Counted from the first letter of the stretch, positions 34,344 through 42,978 are shown. The stretch is DNA of 64,000 nt from JAFMJV01 sp963814315 (GCA_963814315.1 CAWFCG010000002.1:62001-126000); one strand, 5' to 3'. Numbers and translations are program-made. Notes: a model not told the origin generated them from the sequence alone.

Positions 34344-35840
34344 CTAGCCCTTGACGATGTCGTAGGCAGGGAACTGCGAGTTGAGACCGTTAACGGGGTA
34401 GCCGCTGACATCGGCCGAGGCCACCACCAGCTGTGGGTACAGATACAGCCACGCGCTGGCGGCATCCTTGGCGATCTGCTCGTTGACGAGCTTGAGCTTG
34501 GCGGTCTGCTCGTCGACGGTATTGGCCGCCTCGGCTTCGGCGACCCAGGTCGTCACCTGCGGGTTGTCATACCCCCAATAGAAGCCCGGGTCTCCATACC
34601 AGACCACGTCGCGATCGTTGACATGCTCCTGGAGAGTCGCCTCGAAGTCCTGCTGCTGGAACACCTTGGTGTACCACTCGTCCGAGGTGATCGAGTTGAT
34701 GTCGACCGTCACGCCGACCTTGGCTAGCTCGCTCTTGACGAATTCCGCGACGAGCGGGTGGGGGTCGTAGGTCGGCGTGTCCAGCGTGAACTCGAAGCCA
34801 TCGGGGTAGCCGGCATCGGTCAGCAACTGCTTGGCGAGCTCGGGGTCGTAGGGGTTCTCGGCCACCAGGTCGATGTACCAGGGATCGGTCGGTGGAACCA
34901 TCGAGCCGATCAAGGCGCCCTTGCCACCCCAGACGGCATCGAGCAGCTTGGCGCGGTCGATGGCCGAGTACACCGCCTTGCGGACCTCGACCTTATCGAA
35001 GGGTGCGACACGGTCGTTGAACGCGAGCAGTTCCTTGGTGGTGGATGTCCCATCGTTGACCACGTAGTCGGGGTTGCCCTCGAACAGGCTGAGCGCGTCC
35101 GGGCTCTGTACGTTGGTGACGATGTCGACGGCGTTGGTGAGGAGCGCGTTGCTGAGGGCAGTGGCGTCCGTGAAGTAGTCGAACACGACTTCCTTGTTGG
35201 CGGCGGGAGCGCCCCAGTAGTCATCGGAGCGGGTCAGTGACAGGGAACTGCCGCGCGTCCAGTCGCTCAGCACGTACGGGCCCGTGCCGTCTTCGGTGGT
35301 CGTGAAGTCCGCGGCGTCCTTGTTCATCATCCACACGTAGGCGAGGTTGTAGATGAACGAGATCGAGGGGCTCTCGAGCGTCACCACCACCGTGTCCGGA
35401 GTCGGTGTCTCGATGCTTGCGATGGCGCCGAAGCTTGACTTTCGGGCCGACTGTGAATCGGGGGCGAACACCCGCTCGATGCTGAACTTGACGTCTTCTG
35501 ACGTGAGGGCCTTGCCGGAATGGAAGGTGACTCCCGGCCTGAGCTGGAAGGTGTACGTCAGGCCGTCGTCGCTCATCGTGTAGCTCTCGGCCAGCAGCGG
35601 CTCGACCGCTCCAGCGTCGGTGAGCTGGAACAAGCCCTCGTAGACGTTGCCATTGAACGCCTCGGTGACACCCTGGCCACCGCCAGCCGTGTTGTCGAGG
35701 TTCTGCGGCTCGTACAGCGAACCGATCTGGATGGTCGCATCTGAGGGGTCCTGTGCTGCGGCCACGAGGAATGCTCCGCCGCTCAGGACGACCGCTGTGG
35801 CGAGTGTGCTCGCAAGCAGTGCTCTCACTGGTGTCTTCAT
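34344..35840 (-). CDS. dppA: Peptide/nickel-type ABC substrate-binding protein
   Basis: A 498-aa exported family-5 binding protein. Residues 1-32 form a signal peptide (MKTPVRALLASTLATAVV, ending VAAAQDP). Family features include AESYTMSDDGLTYTFQLRPG, VTFHSGKALTSEDVKFSIER and ARKSSFGAIASIE in lobe I and AFNDRVAPFDKVEVRKAVYS later. ATG 35840 has AAGGAGAG six to seven bases upstream, so the longer frame to 35867 is not used. The ligand (peptide, nickel chelate or other) cannot be told from sequence. Confidence 0.88.
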   Translation of the reverse strand: MKTPVRALLASTLATAVVLSGGAFLVAAAQDPSDATIQIGSLYEPQNLDNTAGGGQGVTEAFNGNVYEGLFQLTDAGAVEPLLAESYTMSDDGLTYTFQLRPGVTFHSGKALTSEDVKFSIERVFAPDSQSARKSSFGAIASIETPTPDTVVVTLESPSISFIYNLAYVWMMNKDAADFTTTEDGTGPYVLSDWTRGSSLSLTRSDDYWGAPAANKEVVFDYFTDATALSNALLTNAVDIVTNVQSPDALSLFEGNPDYVVNDGTSTTKELLAFNDRVAPFDKVEVRKAVYSAIDRAKLLDAVWGGKGALIGSMVPPTDPWYIDLVAENPYDPELAKQLLTDAGYPDGFEFTLDTPTYDPHPLVAEFVKSELAKVGVTVDINSITSDEWYTKVFQQQDFEATLQEHVNDRDVVWYGDPGFYWGYDNPQVTTWVAEAEAANTVDEQTAKLKLVNEQIAKDAASAWLYLYPQLVVASADVSGYPVNGLNSQFPAYDIVKG

Positions 35841-36007
35841 CGGGTCTCTCCTTGGTTTGCGTGTCACTTCGCAGGGCTGCTGCCATCGTTGCGATGAGGG
35901 TCTCTACTACGGTCCTCGCCGCCCCAGCGGGGTTGCCTGCCCGACGTAGCCCCTCTCGTAGGAACTGCGCCAGTCGGATCCTCTCCAGATGGGCGCAGGC
36001 TGAGGTT

Positions 36008-36083
36008 TGGAGCGGGAGACGAGACTCGAACTCGCGACATCCAGCTTGGAAGGCTAGCGCTCTACCAACTGAGCTACTCCCGC
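36008..36083 (-). tRNA. tRNA-Gly, anticodon TCC
   Basis: The minus strand reads GCGGGAGTAGCTCAGTTGGT at the 5' end; the acceptor arm GCGGGAG pairs with CTCCCGC, the anticodon stem-loop is CTAGC-CTTCCAA-GCTGG with anticodon TCC, and the T arm has GAGTTCGAGTCTC. The 3' CCA is encoded (36008-36010), giving 76 nt. Confidence 0.97.
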
Positions 36084-36257
36084 TCGGAGGAACCTGACTC
36101 GCGCCGCCTGAAGGTGCGATCACGATAGCAGTTCGCACACACGATATCGCACTTGGCGACCGGCGCGATATCGTCGCGGCCATCCGGCGCTTCGAGCGAC
36201 ACGATCAGGCCACCGGACCCATGGACCCGTCTCGGTTGGCCCCTTCATCGCAGATGA
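36084..36257. other. Gap upstream of tRNA-Gly with a paired CGATATCG site
   Basis: No gene is seen in this short gap. ACGATATCGC (36141-36150) and GCGATATCGT (36165-36174) are perfect inverted 10-mers around 14 bases, and each contains the 8-bp palindrome CGATATCG. It may be a dimeric protein-binding site or a hairpin just outside the tRNA promoter. Confidence 0.5.
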
Positions 36258-36728
36258 CTACTCGGCCACGTCCGTCGCTCGCTCCCATGAGGTCAGCTCG
36301 TAGCCGCGCCCCATGTACAGACCCGTCGCAGCATAGCCATCGCCGAAGGCCACCGGCCTGTCGATGAACTCGTCAGATCGGTCCATGATCTCCGCATCCG
36401 CGACCGGCTCACCGGGCACGAAGGTCCAGATCCCGGCCGCATCGGTATCGTCGCCGTCGACGGCGCCGAGTGCCTGGACCTGACCGTCGATGTCAGCCAT
36501 CCAGCGCACCGCGCCGGCGAGGATGCCGGGCGGCCGGGGAGCCTCCGTCCACTCGATCCCGTCGGGGCTGGTGTAGATGGCGTCGGGGCTGGCGAGCACG
36601 TGCGGCACCAGTATCCACAGGTCGTCCGTTGCGAAGAGCTGCATGTCCGAGACCAGACCAGGGCCACCCTTGGAGAGCTTCGGGGGCAGGCCCACCTCGG
36701 ACCAACCGGCCGGTCCATGCTTCCTCAC
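36258..36728 (-). CDS. Fragment of a BNR/sialidase-like repeat protein
   Basis: About 156 aa from a GTG at 36728. The blocks LVPHVLASPDAIYTSPDGIE and YTSPDGIEWTEAPRPP look like Asp-box/BNR beta-propeller repeats found in large secreted proteins of Chloroflexota and actinobacteria. There is no signal peptide and only about two blades, so it is probably the 3' end of a truncated gene. The open frame upstream to 36911 crosses the PIN relic in another frame and is not believable. Confidence 0.45.
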   Translation of the reverse strand: MRKHGPAGWSEVGLPPKLSKGGPGLVSDMQLFATDDLWILVPHVLASPDAIYTSPDGIEWTEAPRPPGILAGAVRWMADIDGQVQALGAVDGDDTDAAGIWTFVPGEPVADAEIMDRSDEFIDRPVAFGDGYAATGLYMGRGYELTSWERATDVAE

Positions 36729-36754
36729 ATGTCGGACGCCGCGTTTCGGCGCCT

Positions 36755-37246
36755 CTACCGCGTTAGAGGCCGCAAAGGGGCCCGAAGTGTTCCGTCGTTC
36801 TTTCGTGGCTCGGGTAGCTCGACGCCGTCCCGCTCCCGCATGGTATCGGCCGGCAGGAGTCGAAATAGCTTGTTGCCCGGTCCCTGGATGGCGCGGAAGT
36901 GGCCGAGTCAAGCGTGAGCAGGTCTTGGATGCTATAGCGGTCGGCGATCACGACGATGGAGGCATCCGCCAGTCCGAACCCGAGGTCAACGTTTCGGGTG
37001 GCGACTTCCCGCGCCTATGCCACATCCGGGGTCGTGAAGGCCACAAGGGCATTCGCCCCGCGCTCGACCTCGGCCAGCAGCGCGTCTTGCGCATGGGGGC
37101 CTACGTACTTGCCCAGCAGGGAGTCGAGTTCCGCGAGCACGAAGGGGGCGACAGGGGCAACGGTGGTCTCGCCTCCGAAAGCGCTGCCGCGGCTGCTGCG
37201 TGAAAGGCGTTGGCTGGCATCGATCGCCGCGAGTAGGCCGCTGCTC
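36755..37246 (-). pseudogene. Broken PIN-domain (VapC-like) toxin gene
   Basis: Reading all three minus frames in turn reassembles a VapC-like PIN protein: SGLLAAIDASQR near the N-terminus, VAPFVLAELDSLLGKYVGPH, then ALLAEVERGANALVAFTTPD, a TAG stop near 37017, FGLADASIVVIADRYSIQDL LTLD with conserved acidic positions, and in a shifted frame HFRAIQGPGNKLFRLLPADT to a stop at 36755. The first residues (usually M-x-x-VDT) are missing where it abuts the hmuV stop. At least two frameshifts and one stop make it non-functional. No antitoxin gene is seen. Confidence 0.7.
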
Positions 37247-38086
37247 CTACGGAGCGGCTCGGTGTGGCTCCGCGATGACGAGTGGATGCGACAGCTGCGG
37301 GTGCGGGATGACCAGCATGGGGATGTGGAAGACCGACTCGAGAAGGTCCGCCCGAAGCACGTCGTCCGGTGTTCCCGAAGCCACTACCCGTGCCTCGGCC
37401 ATGAGCACGACGCGATCGGCATAGGCCGCCGCGAGATTGAGATCGTGCAGGACCGCCAGCACGCCGCGACCGGCGTCGGCCATCTGGCGGATGAGGCGCA
37501 TGGCGGTGTGCTGGTGCGCCGGATCCAGGCTTGAGGTGGGTTCGTCGAGCAGCAGGAACCGGTCGGCCGACTCGATGCGGCCGGGCGTATCGACGGCGGC
37601 ATCACCCACGTCGGGTGCATCGGTCACCTGCGCCACCGCTCGGGCCAACTGCACACGCTGGCGCTCGCCAGTCGAGAGGGTGGCGTAGACGCGATCGGCA
37701 AGCGGCGAGCAATCCACGGCCGCCAGCAGATCGCGGATGACCTCGCGGTCGGCGTCGTGGGGATCGCCGCCGTGGAGGGGCATGCGGCCCATGAGTGCGA
37801 CCTCCTGCGCGGTGAAGGCGAAGGCCACCGCGCGATCGGTACTCATCACGGCACGCCGCCGCGCCAGCTCGCCACGAGGCCAGCTGGCCAAAGGTCGACT
37901 CTCCAGAGTCACCGATCCACTCGACGGTGTGCGATCGCCTGCGAGGACGCTGATGAGCGTGGACTTGCCGGCACCATTGGGCCCAGCCACGGCCACGATC
38001 TCGCCGGGGCGTACGTCGATCGAGACATCGTCGAGCAGGGTGGCCTTGTCGATGTGGACGGAGATCTCAGCCGCAGCGTAGGTCAT
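37247..38086 (-). CDS. hmuV: Heme/siderophore-type ABC ATPase (HmuV-like)
   Basis: A 279-aa ATPase. Walker A is AGPNGAGKSTLISVL, signature TLSTGERQRVQLARAV (the STGE form common in HmuV), Walker B FLLLDEPTSSLDPA and H-loop VLHDL. A spacer between signature and Walker B (TDAPDVGDAAVDTPGRIESA) is longer than usual, as in HmuV. ATG 38086 overlaps the permease stop by 4 bp; the longer frame to 38122 is not used. Confidence 0.85.
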   Translation of the reverse strand: MTYAAAEISVHIDKATLLDDVSIDVRPGEIVAVAGPNGAGKSTLISVLAGDRTPSSGSVTLESRPLASWPRGELARRRAVMSTDRAVAFAFTAQEVALMGRMPLHGGDPHDADREVIRDLLAAVDCSPLADRVYATLSTGERQRVQLARAVAQVTDAPDVGDAAVDTPGRIESADRFLLLDEPTSSLDPAHQHTAMRLIRQMADAGRGVLAVLHDLNLAAAYADRVVLMAEARVVASGTPDDVLRADLLESVFHIPMLVIPHPQLSHPLVIAEPHRAAP

Positions 38087-39078
38087 CGCGCCAGCAACCC
38101 CCGGTCGCGCAGCAACAGCCACAGGAAGAAGGGCGCCCCCAACAGGGTGGTGATGACCCCGATCGGAAGCTCGACCGGCGTGAAGAGCTGCCGTGCCACC
38201 ACGTCGGCGACGACCAGGAACGCCGCGCCCAGCAGTGCCGAGCCGACGCTGACTGCCCGGTGTGACTGCCCCAGCCAGCCCCGGATGAGGCTGGGCACCA
38301 TCAGTGCCACGAAGGCGATGACGCCAGCCGTCGCCACCGCCACCGCGGTCAGCAGAGCGAGAATGGCACTGACGGTCAGGGTCAGTCGTGACACGTCGAT
38401 ACCGAGGTGGCCGGCTTCCGACTCACCCAACGCCAGGGCATCAAGCCGAGGGCCCAGGCGGGCCAGCAGCAGCACCGCCGGGATGACGATGCTGGCCGAG
38501 ACGACCACGTCGCGCCCGACGATGCCGGCGAACGAGCCCAGTGTCCAGAAGGCGACCGATCCGACTTCCGCGGTGCGACCGCCCGCTACGATCAGCGCGG
38601 TCGTTGCCGCGAAGAGGGCCGACAGGGCGAGGCCGGCCAGCAGCATCGTGGCCACCACGACGCGACCGGAGGACGAGGCCACTCGATACACGATGGCCGC
38701 TGCGATCGATGCCGCCACGAAGGCGGCGACGATGATCAGGAGCGTGCCTCCGTAGGCCGCTACCACCCCCAGCGACACCGCGGCTGCGATTCCAAGCGCG
38801 GCCCCCAGGGCTGCCCCAGCGCCGATGCCGACCAGCGCAGGATCGGCCAGCGGGGTCCGGTACAGGCCCTGCATGGCGACACCGGCCGTCGCCCAAGCCG
38901 CACCGACCAGTGCCGTGGCCAGCACTCGCGGGACCCGGATGGCGGTCAGAACGGTCTCCTGGCGTTCGGTGTAGTGGGGCCCCAAGTCAACGCCGAGCTG
39001 CCCCAGGAGGATGGCCACGACCTCCGTCGGCAGGATGGCCACGGCGCCGATCCCCATCGCCACCACGATGACCAACAC
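38083..39078 (-). CDS. hmuU: FecCD-type permease for heme/siderophore (HmuU-like)
   Basis: A 331-aa membrane protein with 9-10 segments. Family marks: RVPRVLATALVGAAWATAGV, GLYRTPLADPALVGIGAGAA and VGPHRAV-like coupling loop LMVPSLIRGWLGQSHRAVSV. The usable start is GTG 39078, but the same frame upstream reads LRLAILAAIL, which completes the first membrane helix, and no ATG/GTG/TTG lies before a stop. Translation may begin at a rare codon such as CTG, coupled to the overlapping binding-protein gene. Confidence 0.85.
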   Translation of the reverse strand: MLVIVVAMGIGAVAILPTEVVAILLGQLGVDLGPHYTERQETVLTAIRVPRVLATALVGAAWATAGVAMQGLYRTPLADPALVGIGAGAALGAALGIAAAVSLGVVAAYGGTLLIIVAAFVAASIAAAIVYRVASSSGRVVVATMLLAGLALSALFAATTALIVAGGRTAEVGSVAFWTLGSFAGIVGRDVVVSASIVIPAVLLLARLGPRLDALALGESEAGHLGIDVSRLTLTVSAILALLTAVAVATAGVIAFVALMVPSLIRGWLGQSHRAVSVGSALLGAAFLVVADVVARQLFTPVELPIGVITTLLGAPFFLWLLLRDRGLLAR

Positions 39079-39137
39079 GAGGATGGCAGCCAGGATGGCC
39101 AGCCGGAGCCCCGTGCGACCGGGCAGTCCCGAGCGGC

Positions 39138-40058
39138 TTACGACGCCAGCTCCGGATGCAGCAGCCGCGCCAGATCGGCGATGGCGGCGCCCGTGCGCGG
39201 GCCAAAGCCCATCAGGTACAGGTCATCCATGGCCACGACCCGGTCGTTGGCGACCGCGGGCGTCTGGCTGATGCCGGGATGCTCGAGGAAGCCGTCCCAA
39301 CCCCCCAGGCGCTCGACCGAGCGGGTGGTGGTCAGGATGACGTCCGGCGCCGTCTCCACGATGCCCTCTGGGGTCATGGGGATGTAGGCCGGGAAGCCGG
39401 GGTAGACATTGGTGCCGCCGGCGAGCTCGATCATGGAGCCGGCCGCGGTGACGGCACCGGCCACCAGCATCGGTGCCTCCGGGGGTTGCAGGATGAACAG
39501 GACTCGCGGGGAGTCGGTAGCCTGCGCGACCAGGACCTGGGCCGCCGCCACGTCGGCATCGAGCTGCGCTACCAGGTCGGCCGCCTCGCTCTGGCGCTCG
39601 AAGATGTCACCCAACGTGGTGATGAGATCGCGCGCCGCCGGCACATCGTTGGTGTCCGGCAGCAGCAGGATGGGCACGCCCGCATCGCGCAACTGCTGCA
39701 CCACCTCTGGTGGGCCGGTCTCCTCGTTGCCGATGATGAGGCTGGGGTCCTGTGCCAGCACTGGCTCCGCTGAGAGGAAGCGGTAGTAGCCGAAGTTGGG
39801 CTTGTCGGTCAGGGCCTCGGGTGGGTAGAAACTCGAGGCGTCGACCGCGACCAGCCGGTCCTGCGCACCGAGGGCATAGGCGGTCTCCGTGAATACGCCA
39901 CCGAGGGTGGCCACCTGTGAGGTGTCCTCGATCGCGACCGCATTGCCGTCTACGTCGGTGACGGTCAGCGGTCTCTGGGCAAGGCTCCCAGCGGGCAGGG
40001 GCAGCAGGAGGCAGGCGATGACAAGCGCCGCTCTGGCGCGATGAGAGATCAGCATCAT
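39138..40058 (-). CDS. hmuT: Heme-type ABC substrate-binding protein (HmuT-like)
   Basis: A 306-aa exported class III binding protein. A signal peptide (about 1-28) starts MMLISHRARAALVIACLLL. The HmuT-like block LVAVDASSFYPPEALTDKPN followed by FGYYRFLSAEPVLAQDPSLI resembles heme-binding members more than cobalamin BtuF. A single long helix linker is expected between lobes. ATG 40058 or 40055 starts it; no clear ribosome site is visible. It precedes the permease and ATPase genes. Confidence 0.83.
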   Translation of the reverse strand: MMLISHRARAALVIACLLLPLPAGSLAQRPLTVTDVDGNAVAIEDTSQVATLGGVFTETAYALGAQDRLVAVDASSFYPPEALTDKPNFGYYRFLSAEPVLAQDPSLIIGNEETGPPEVVQQLRDAGVPILLLPDTNDVPAARDLITTLGDIFERQSEAADLVAQLDADVAAAQVLVAQATDSPRVLFILQPPEAPMLVAGAVTAAGSMIELAGGTNVYPGFPAYIPMTPEGIVETAPDVILTTTRSVERLGGWDGFLEHPGISQTPAVANDRVVAMDDLYLMGFGPRTGAAIADLARLLHPELAS

Positions 40059-40128
40059 CGGATTGTGCCCCCACGACCCGAACGGTGCTGCGACGACGAA
40101 CGGTGCTGTGGCCCGGCCGGCCGCGTGC

Positions 40129-40476
40129 TCAGCGCAGCAGTGCCCAGACGACGACGGCGCCCCACAGGATGCTGGCGACGACCAGCACGATGGTGAAGAT
40201 GGGCTTCTGGGTCTTGTGGTGGAAGACAGCTCGGCCAGCCCAGGCACCGATGACACCGCCGATGAGTGCCAGGCCGTGCAGGATCGCTTCTGGCACACGC
40301 CAGCCGCCCGCCTGTGCCTGCCGCTTGTCGATGCCGTACATGGCGAAGGCCGGCAGCGTCCAGCCGACGACCCAGGCGAGGAGCGGTGAAAGACCCAGCA
40401 GCCAAAGGGCCACGAACGCGATCGCACCGGCTGCGAGTGAGCCGAAGAGGGCTGGACGGTTGCGCGGATCGATCAT
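40129..40476 (-). CDS. DUF1294 small membrane protein
   Basis: A 115-aa protein with about four membrane segments. The DUF1294 block is MYGIDKRQAQAGGWRVPEAI followed by LHGLALIGGVIGAWAGRAVF and the charged FHHKTQKPIF, which are diagnostic. Function is unknown; in other proteins this domain is fused to a cold-shock domain. It lies upstream of hmuT on the same strand with a 70-bp gap. Confidence 0.88.
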   Translation of the reverse strand: MIDPRNRPALFGSLAAGAIAFVALWLLGLSPLLAWVVGWTLPAFAMYGIDKRQAQAGGWRVPEAILHGLALIGGVIGAWAGRAVFHHKTQKPIFTIVLVVASILWGAVVVWALLR

Positions 40477-40532
40477 GCCGTCATGCTACGCGGTATCGCC
40501 AAGCCAGCGACACGGATGAGGAGAAGATAGCC

Positions 40533-40931
40533 ATGAGTGACGACACGAATCGGGCCTACGCCGCTGCTGAGGAGGCCGCGGGAGCGGGCTCGGCGCGGAT
40601 GCTGGGGACGGTGCTCGAACGGCTCGGTGCGAGCTCCGGCGCACGTGCGGTATTCGGCAAGCCGGTGGAACAGGACGGTCGCACGGTCATCCCTGTGGCC
40701 CAGTCGATCATCGGCATCGGTGGTGGTGGCGGCGGCTCTGAGGCCTCAGGTATCGGCCAAGGCGCTGGTGGTGGGGCACGCACGAGCCCTCTGGGCTATA
40801 TCGAAGTCAGCGCCGATGGGACTGCGTTCGTACCTCTAAAGCGGCCCTGGCAAGAGCCGGCACTCGTGCTGGCCTATGCGGTTCTCGCGTTGGTCGTGCT
40901 GCGTGCGGCGGTGCGACTCATCCGCGGCTAG
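40533..40931 (+). CDS. GerW/YtfJ-like protein
   Basis: A 132-aa protein resembling the GerW sporulation family. Blocks are VFGKPVEQDGRTVIPVAQSI, a glycine-rich IGIGGGGGGSEASGIGQGAG and LGYIEVSADGTAFVPLKRPW, followed here by a C-terminal membrane segment (ALVLAYAVLALVVLRAAVRL). GerW homologues occur in many non-sporulating bacteria, so sporulation is not implied. ATG 40533 has GAGGAGAAG upstream. Confidence 0.82.
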   Translation: MSDDTNRAYAAAEEAAGAGSARMLGTVLERLGASSGARAVFGKPVEQDGRTVIPVAQSIIGIGGGGGGSEASGIGQGAGGGARTSPLGYIEVSADGTAFVPLKRPWQEPALVLAYAVLALVVLRAAVRLIRG

Positions 40932-41060
40932 TCGGCCACGTCGTCGGACTCTGCCGGCCGCCGAGTCGCCCTTGGAGGAGAGTACCCTCGGCACTACCCG
41001 GGTCGTGCGCGAGCCGCCATCGTCGTTCTACTACGCCCACAGCAACGGAGATCCCACGTG

Positions 41061-41564
41061 ATGAAGGTCCTTGTGGCGGTGGCATCCAAGCATGGCGCCA
41101 CCATCGAGATCGGCCAGGTCATCGAGGCCTCATTGCACTCTAGTGGCCTCGAGGCGGACCTGAAGCGCATCGAGGACGTCACGACCCTCAGCCCCTACGA
41201 CGCGGTCGTGCTGGGCAGTGGCGTGTATGCCGGCCACTGGATGCGCTCGGCTCGGGAGTTCGTTGACATCCATGAGGGTGAACTCAAGCGGCTCCCCGTG
41301 TGGCTCTTCTCCAGCGGCCCCATCGGTGACCCACCCAAGCCGCTCGAAAACCCCGCCGAGGTGGCGGGCGTGGTGAAGCGCATCGGCCCTAGGGGACACC
41401 GACTCTTCGCTGGCAAGATCGAAGGTTCCGACCTGGGGATCAGCGAGAAGGCGCTGGTGGCGCTCGTCCGAGCCCAGCTGGGCGATTTCCGGCCGTGGTC
41501 AGAGATCTCAAGCTGGGCGGAGTCCATCGCCGAGCAGTTGCAGGCGTCGGTCACCCCAGGGTGA
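41061..41564 (+). CDS. Flavodoxin-domain protein (HemG-like)
   Basis: A 167-aa FMN-binding protein. The phosphate loop is VAVASKHGATIEIGQVI, and later FMN loops are VVLGSGVYAGHWMRSA and WLFSSGPIGDPP. It is the length of short flavodoxins related to protoporphyrinogen oxidase HemG, but no heme-synthesis genes are near. ATG 41061 is chosen over GTG 41058; a GGAG lies upstream. The stop overlaps the next gene by 4 bp (GTGA). Confidence 0.83.
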   Translation: MKVLVAVASKHGATIEIGQVIEASLHSSGLEADLKRIEDVTTLSPYDAVVLGSGVYAGHWMRSAREFVDIHEGELKRLPVWLFSSGPIGDPPKPLENPAEVAGVVKRIGPRGHRLFAGKIEGSDLGISEKALVALVRAQLGDFRPWSEISSWAESIAEQLQASVTPG

Positions 41565-42274
41565 GCCTGGAGATCGATGAGGTCCTGGCGGCTCTTGAGG
41601 CCGCGGGAACCGACCAGACCCGCAAGACCTACCGGCGCCACGGCGCCCGCGAACCGCTCTTCGGCGTCAAGTTCGGCGACATGCGTCCGTACGCCAAGCG
41701 CATCGGGACAGACCACGCACTCGCGGTGCAGCTGTGGATGACTGGCAATGTCGACGCCCGCCTCCTTGCCTGCATGGTGGCCGACCCATCGGCCTTCTCG
41801 GACGCTGAGCTCGATGCCTGGCTCGGTGAGATCGACAGCTACTTCCTGGTCGATGTCTTCGTGGCCGAGGTCGCGTCTCGCGCACCGGGTCGACGAGAGC
41901 GGGCTGACCGCTGGATCGCCTCCGACCGGGACCGCAGCGCGCAGGCGGGCTGGGATCTGCTGAACCTGCTGGCGCTCAGCGATGAGGACGTTCCGGATGG
42001 CTACTTCGAAGCGAAGCTTCGCCTGATCGCGGCGCGTATCGAGGGTTACGGCAACTGGACCCGGCGCTCTGCCAGCAACACCATCACCGGTATCGGATTG
42101 CGCAGCGAGGCGCTGGAGGCAGCCGCGCGCAGGACTGCTGCGGAGATGGGACCGATCGAGTTCGACCCCGGCCAGACCTCGTGTGTCATGCCCGATCCCA
42201 TCGCGTATCTGGAGAAGACCAGGGACCACCGCGCCAGGCAGGCCGAGAAGCGCGCTGCTCGGTCCCGAAGCTGA
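41561..42274 (+). CDS. DNA alkylation repair protein (AlkD-like)
   Basis: A 237-aa all-helical HEAT-like protein of the AlkD family, which in some bacteria removes N3- and N7-alkylpurines. Blocks include GAREPLFGVKFGDMRPYAKR near the N-terminus, ALAVQLWMTGNVDARLLACM and YGNWTRRSASNTITGIGLRS. The start is GTG 41561, overlapping the flavodoxin stop. Family assignment is good; glycosylase activity cannot be read from sequence. Confidence 0.83.
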   Translation: MSLEIDEVLAALEAAGTDQTRKTYRRHGAREPLFGVKFGDMRPYAKRIGTDHALAVQLWMTGNVDARLLACMVADPSAFSDAELDAWLGEIDSYFLVDVFVAEVASRAPGRRERADRWIASDRDRSAQAGWDLLNLLALSDEDVPDGYFEAKLRLIAARIEGYGNWTRRSASNTITGIGLRSEALEAAARRTAAEMGPIEFDPGQTSCVMPDPIAYLEKTRDHRARQAEKRAARSRS

Positions 42275-42351
42275 GCCGGGTCCCGAAGCTGAACCAGTCC
42301 CGAATACTCGGGATCGCCTGCCGTCGCGCGTGACCCTCGCCGCCACGCTGC

Positions 42352-42520
42352 CCACCCCACGGGTCATCGGACGGCCCTGACGTGCCTGCTCCGTCGACCC
42401 ACCCAGAAGATGGGTGAAACGACCCGAGTCTCCGTCGTTTGACCCGTGGGGTGGGTGAAGCAGCCGAATTCGAGGCGCGCCGGGGCCCTGCTCCGTCGCT
42501 TCACCCGTGGGGCGGGTAGG
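42352..42520. repeat. Cluster of short hairpin-forming repeats, copy set 2
   Basis: Four cores with ACCC and GGGT arms lie at about 42352-42370, 42396-42417, 42440-42460 and 42500-42520. Three are preceded by CTCCGTC (42389-42395, 42430-42436, 42491-42497) and then 1-5 bases. The layout matches the cluster at 358-585. A separate 14-bp direct repeat GGTCCCGAAGCTGA is at 42261-42274 and 42279-42292, running over the end of the AlkD-like gene. Confidence 0.65.
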
Positions 42521-42537
42521 ACGTGGGGTCGGGCGGC

Positions 42538-42978
42538 TTACTCGGACTCCAGGGCCATGATCTTCTCCACCCGCGCAACGTGGCGACCACCCTCGAACTC
42601 AGTCGACAGGAATGCTTCCACACAACCGATGGCCAACTGGACGCCCACGATGCGCGCCCCCATCGAGAGCATGTTGGCGTCGTTGTGCTGACGCGAGAGT
42701 GCCGCTGTCATCGGTTCCGTGGCCTGGCAGCAGCGGATGCCGTCGATCTTGTTGGCCACGATCTGCTCGCCCGTGCCACTGCCACCGAAGACGAACCCGA
42801 AACGACAGTCGCCCGACGCGACCGCGCGAGCTGCCGGCGCGACGTAGTCGGGATAGTCGACGGCCTTCGGTGTGGTCACACCGAAGTCGACCACCTCGTA
42901 GCCATGCTCATCGAGCCAGTCCACCACCTGCTCCTTCAAGGGCAGGCCGGCGTGGTCGGTGCCGACCGCGATCCGCAT
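42538..42978 (-). CDS. rpiB: Ribose-5-phosphate isomerase B
   Basis: A 146-aa enzyme that interconverts ribose-5-phosphate and ribulose-5-phosphate. The start MRIAVGTDHAGLPLKEQVVD is typical. The active-site loop is FGGSGTGEQIVANKIDGIRC: the catalytic Cys of the E. coli type is absent and a Glu follows GxG, as in the mycobacterial type that uses Glu as base. His in RQHNDANMLSMGAR is present. ATG 42978 shares a base with the upstream stop; GTG 42981 is the alternative. Confidence 0.93.
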   Translation of the reverse strand: MRIAVGTDHAGLPLKEQVVDWLDEHGYEVVDFGVTTPKAVDYPDYVAPAARAVASGDCRFGFVFGGSGTGEQIVANKIDGIRCCQATEPMTAALSRQHNDANMLSMGARIVGVQLAIGCVEAFLSTEFEGGRHVARVEKIMALESE

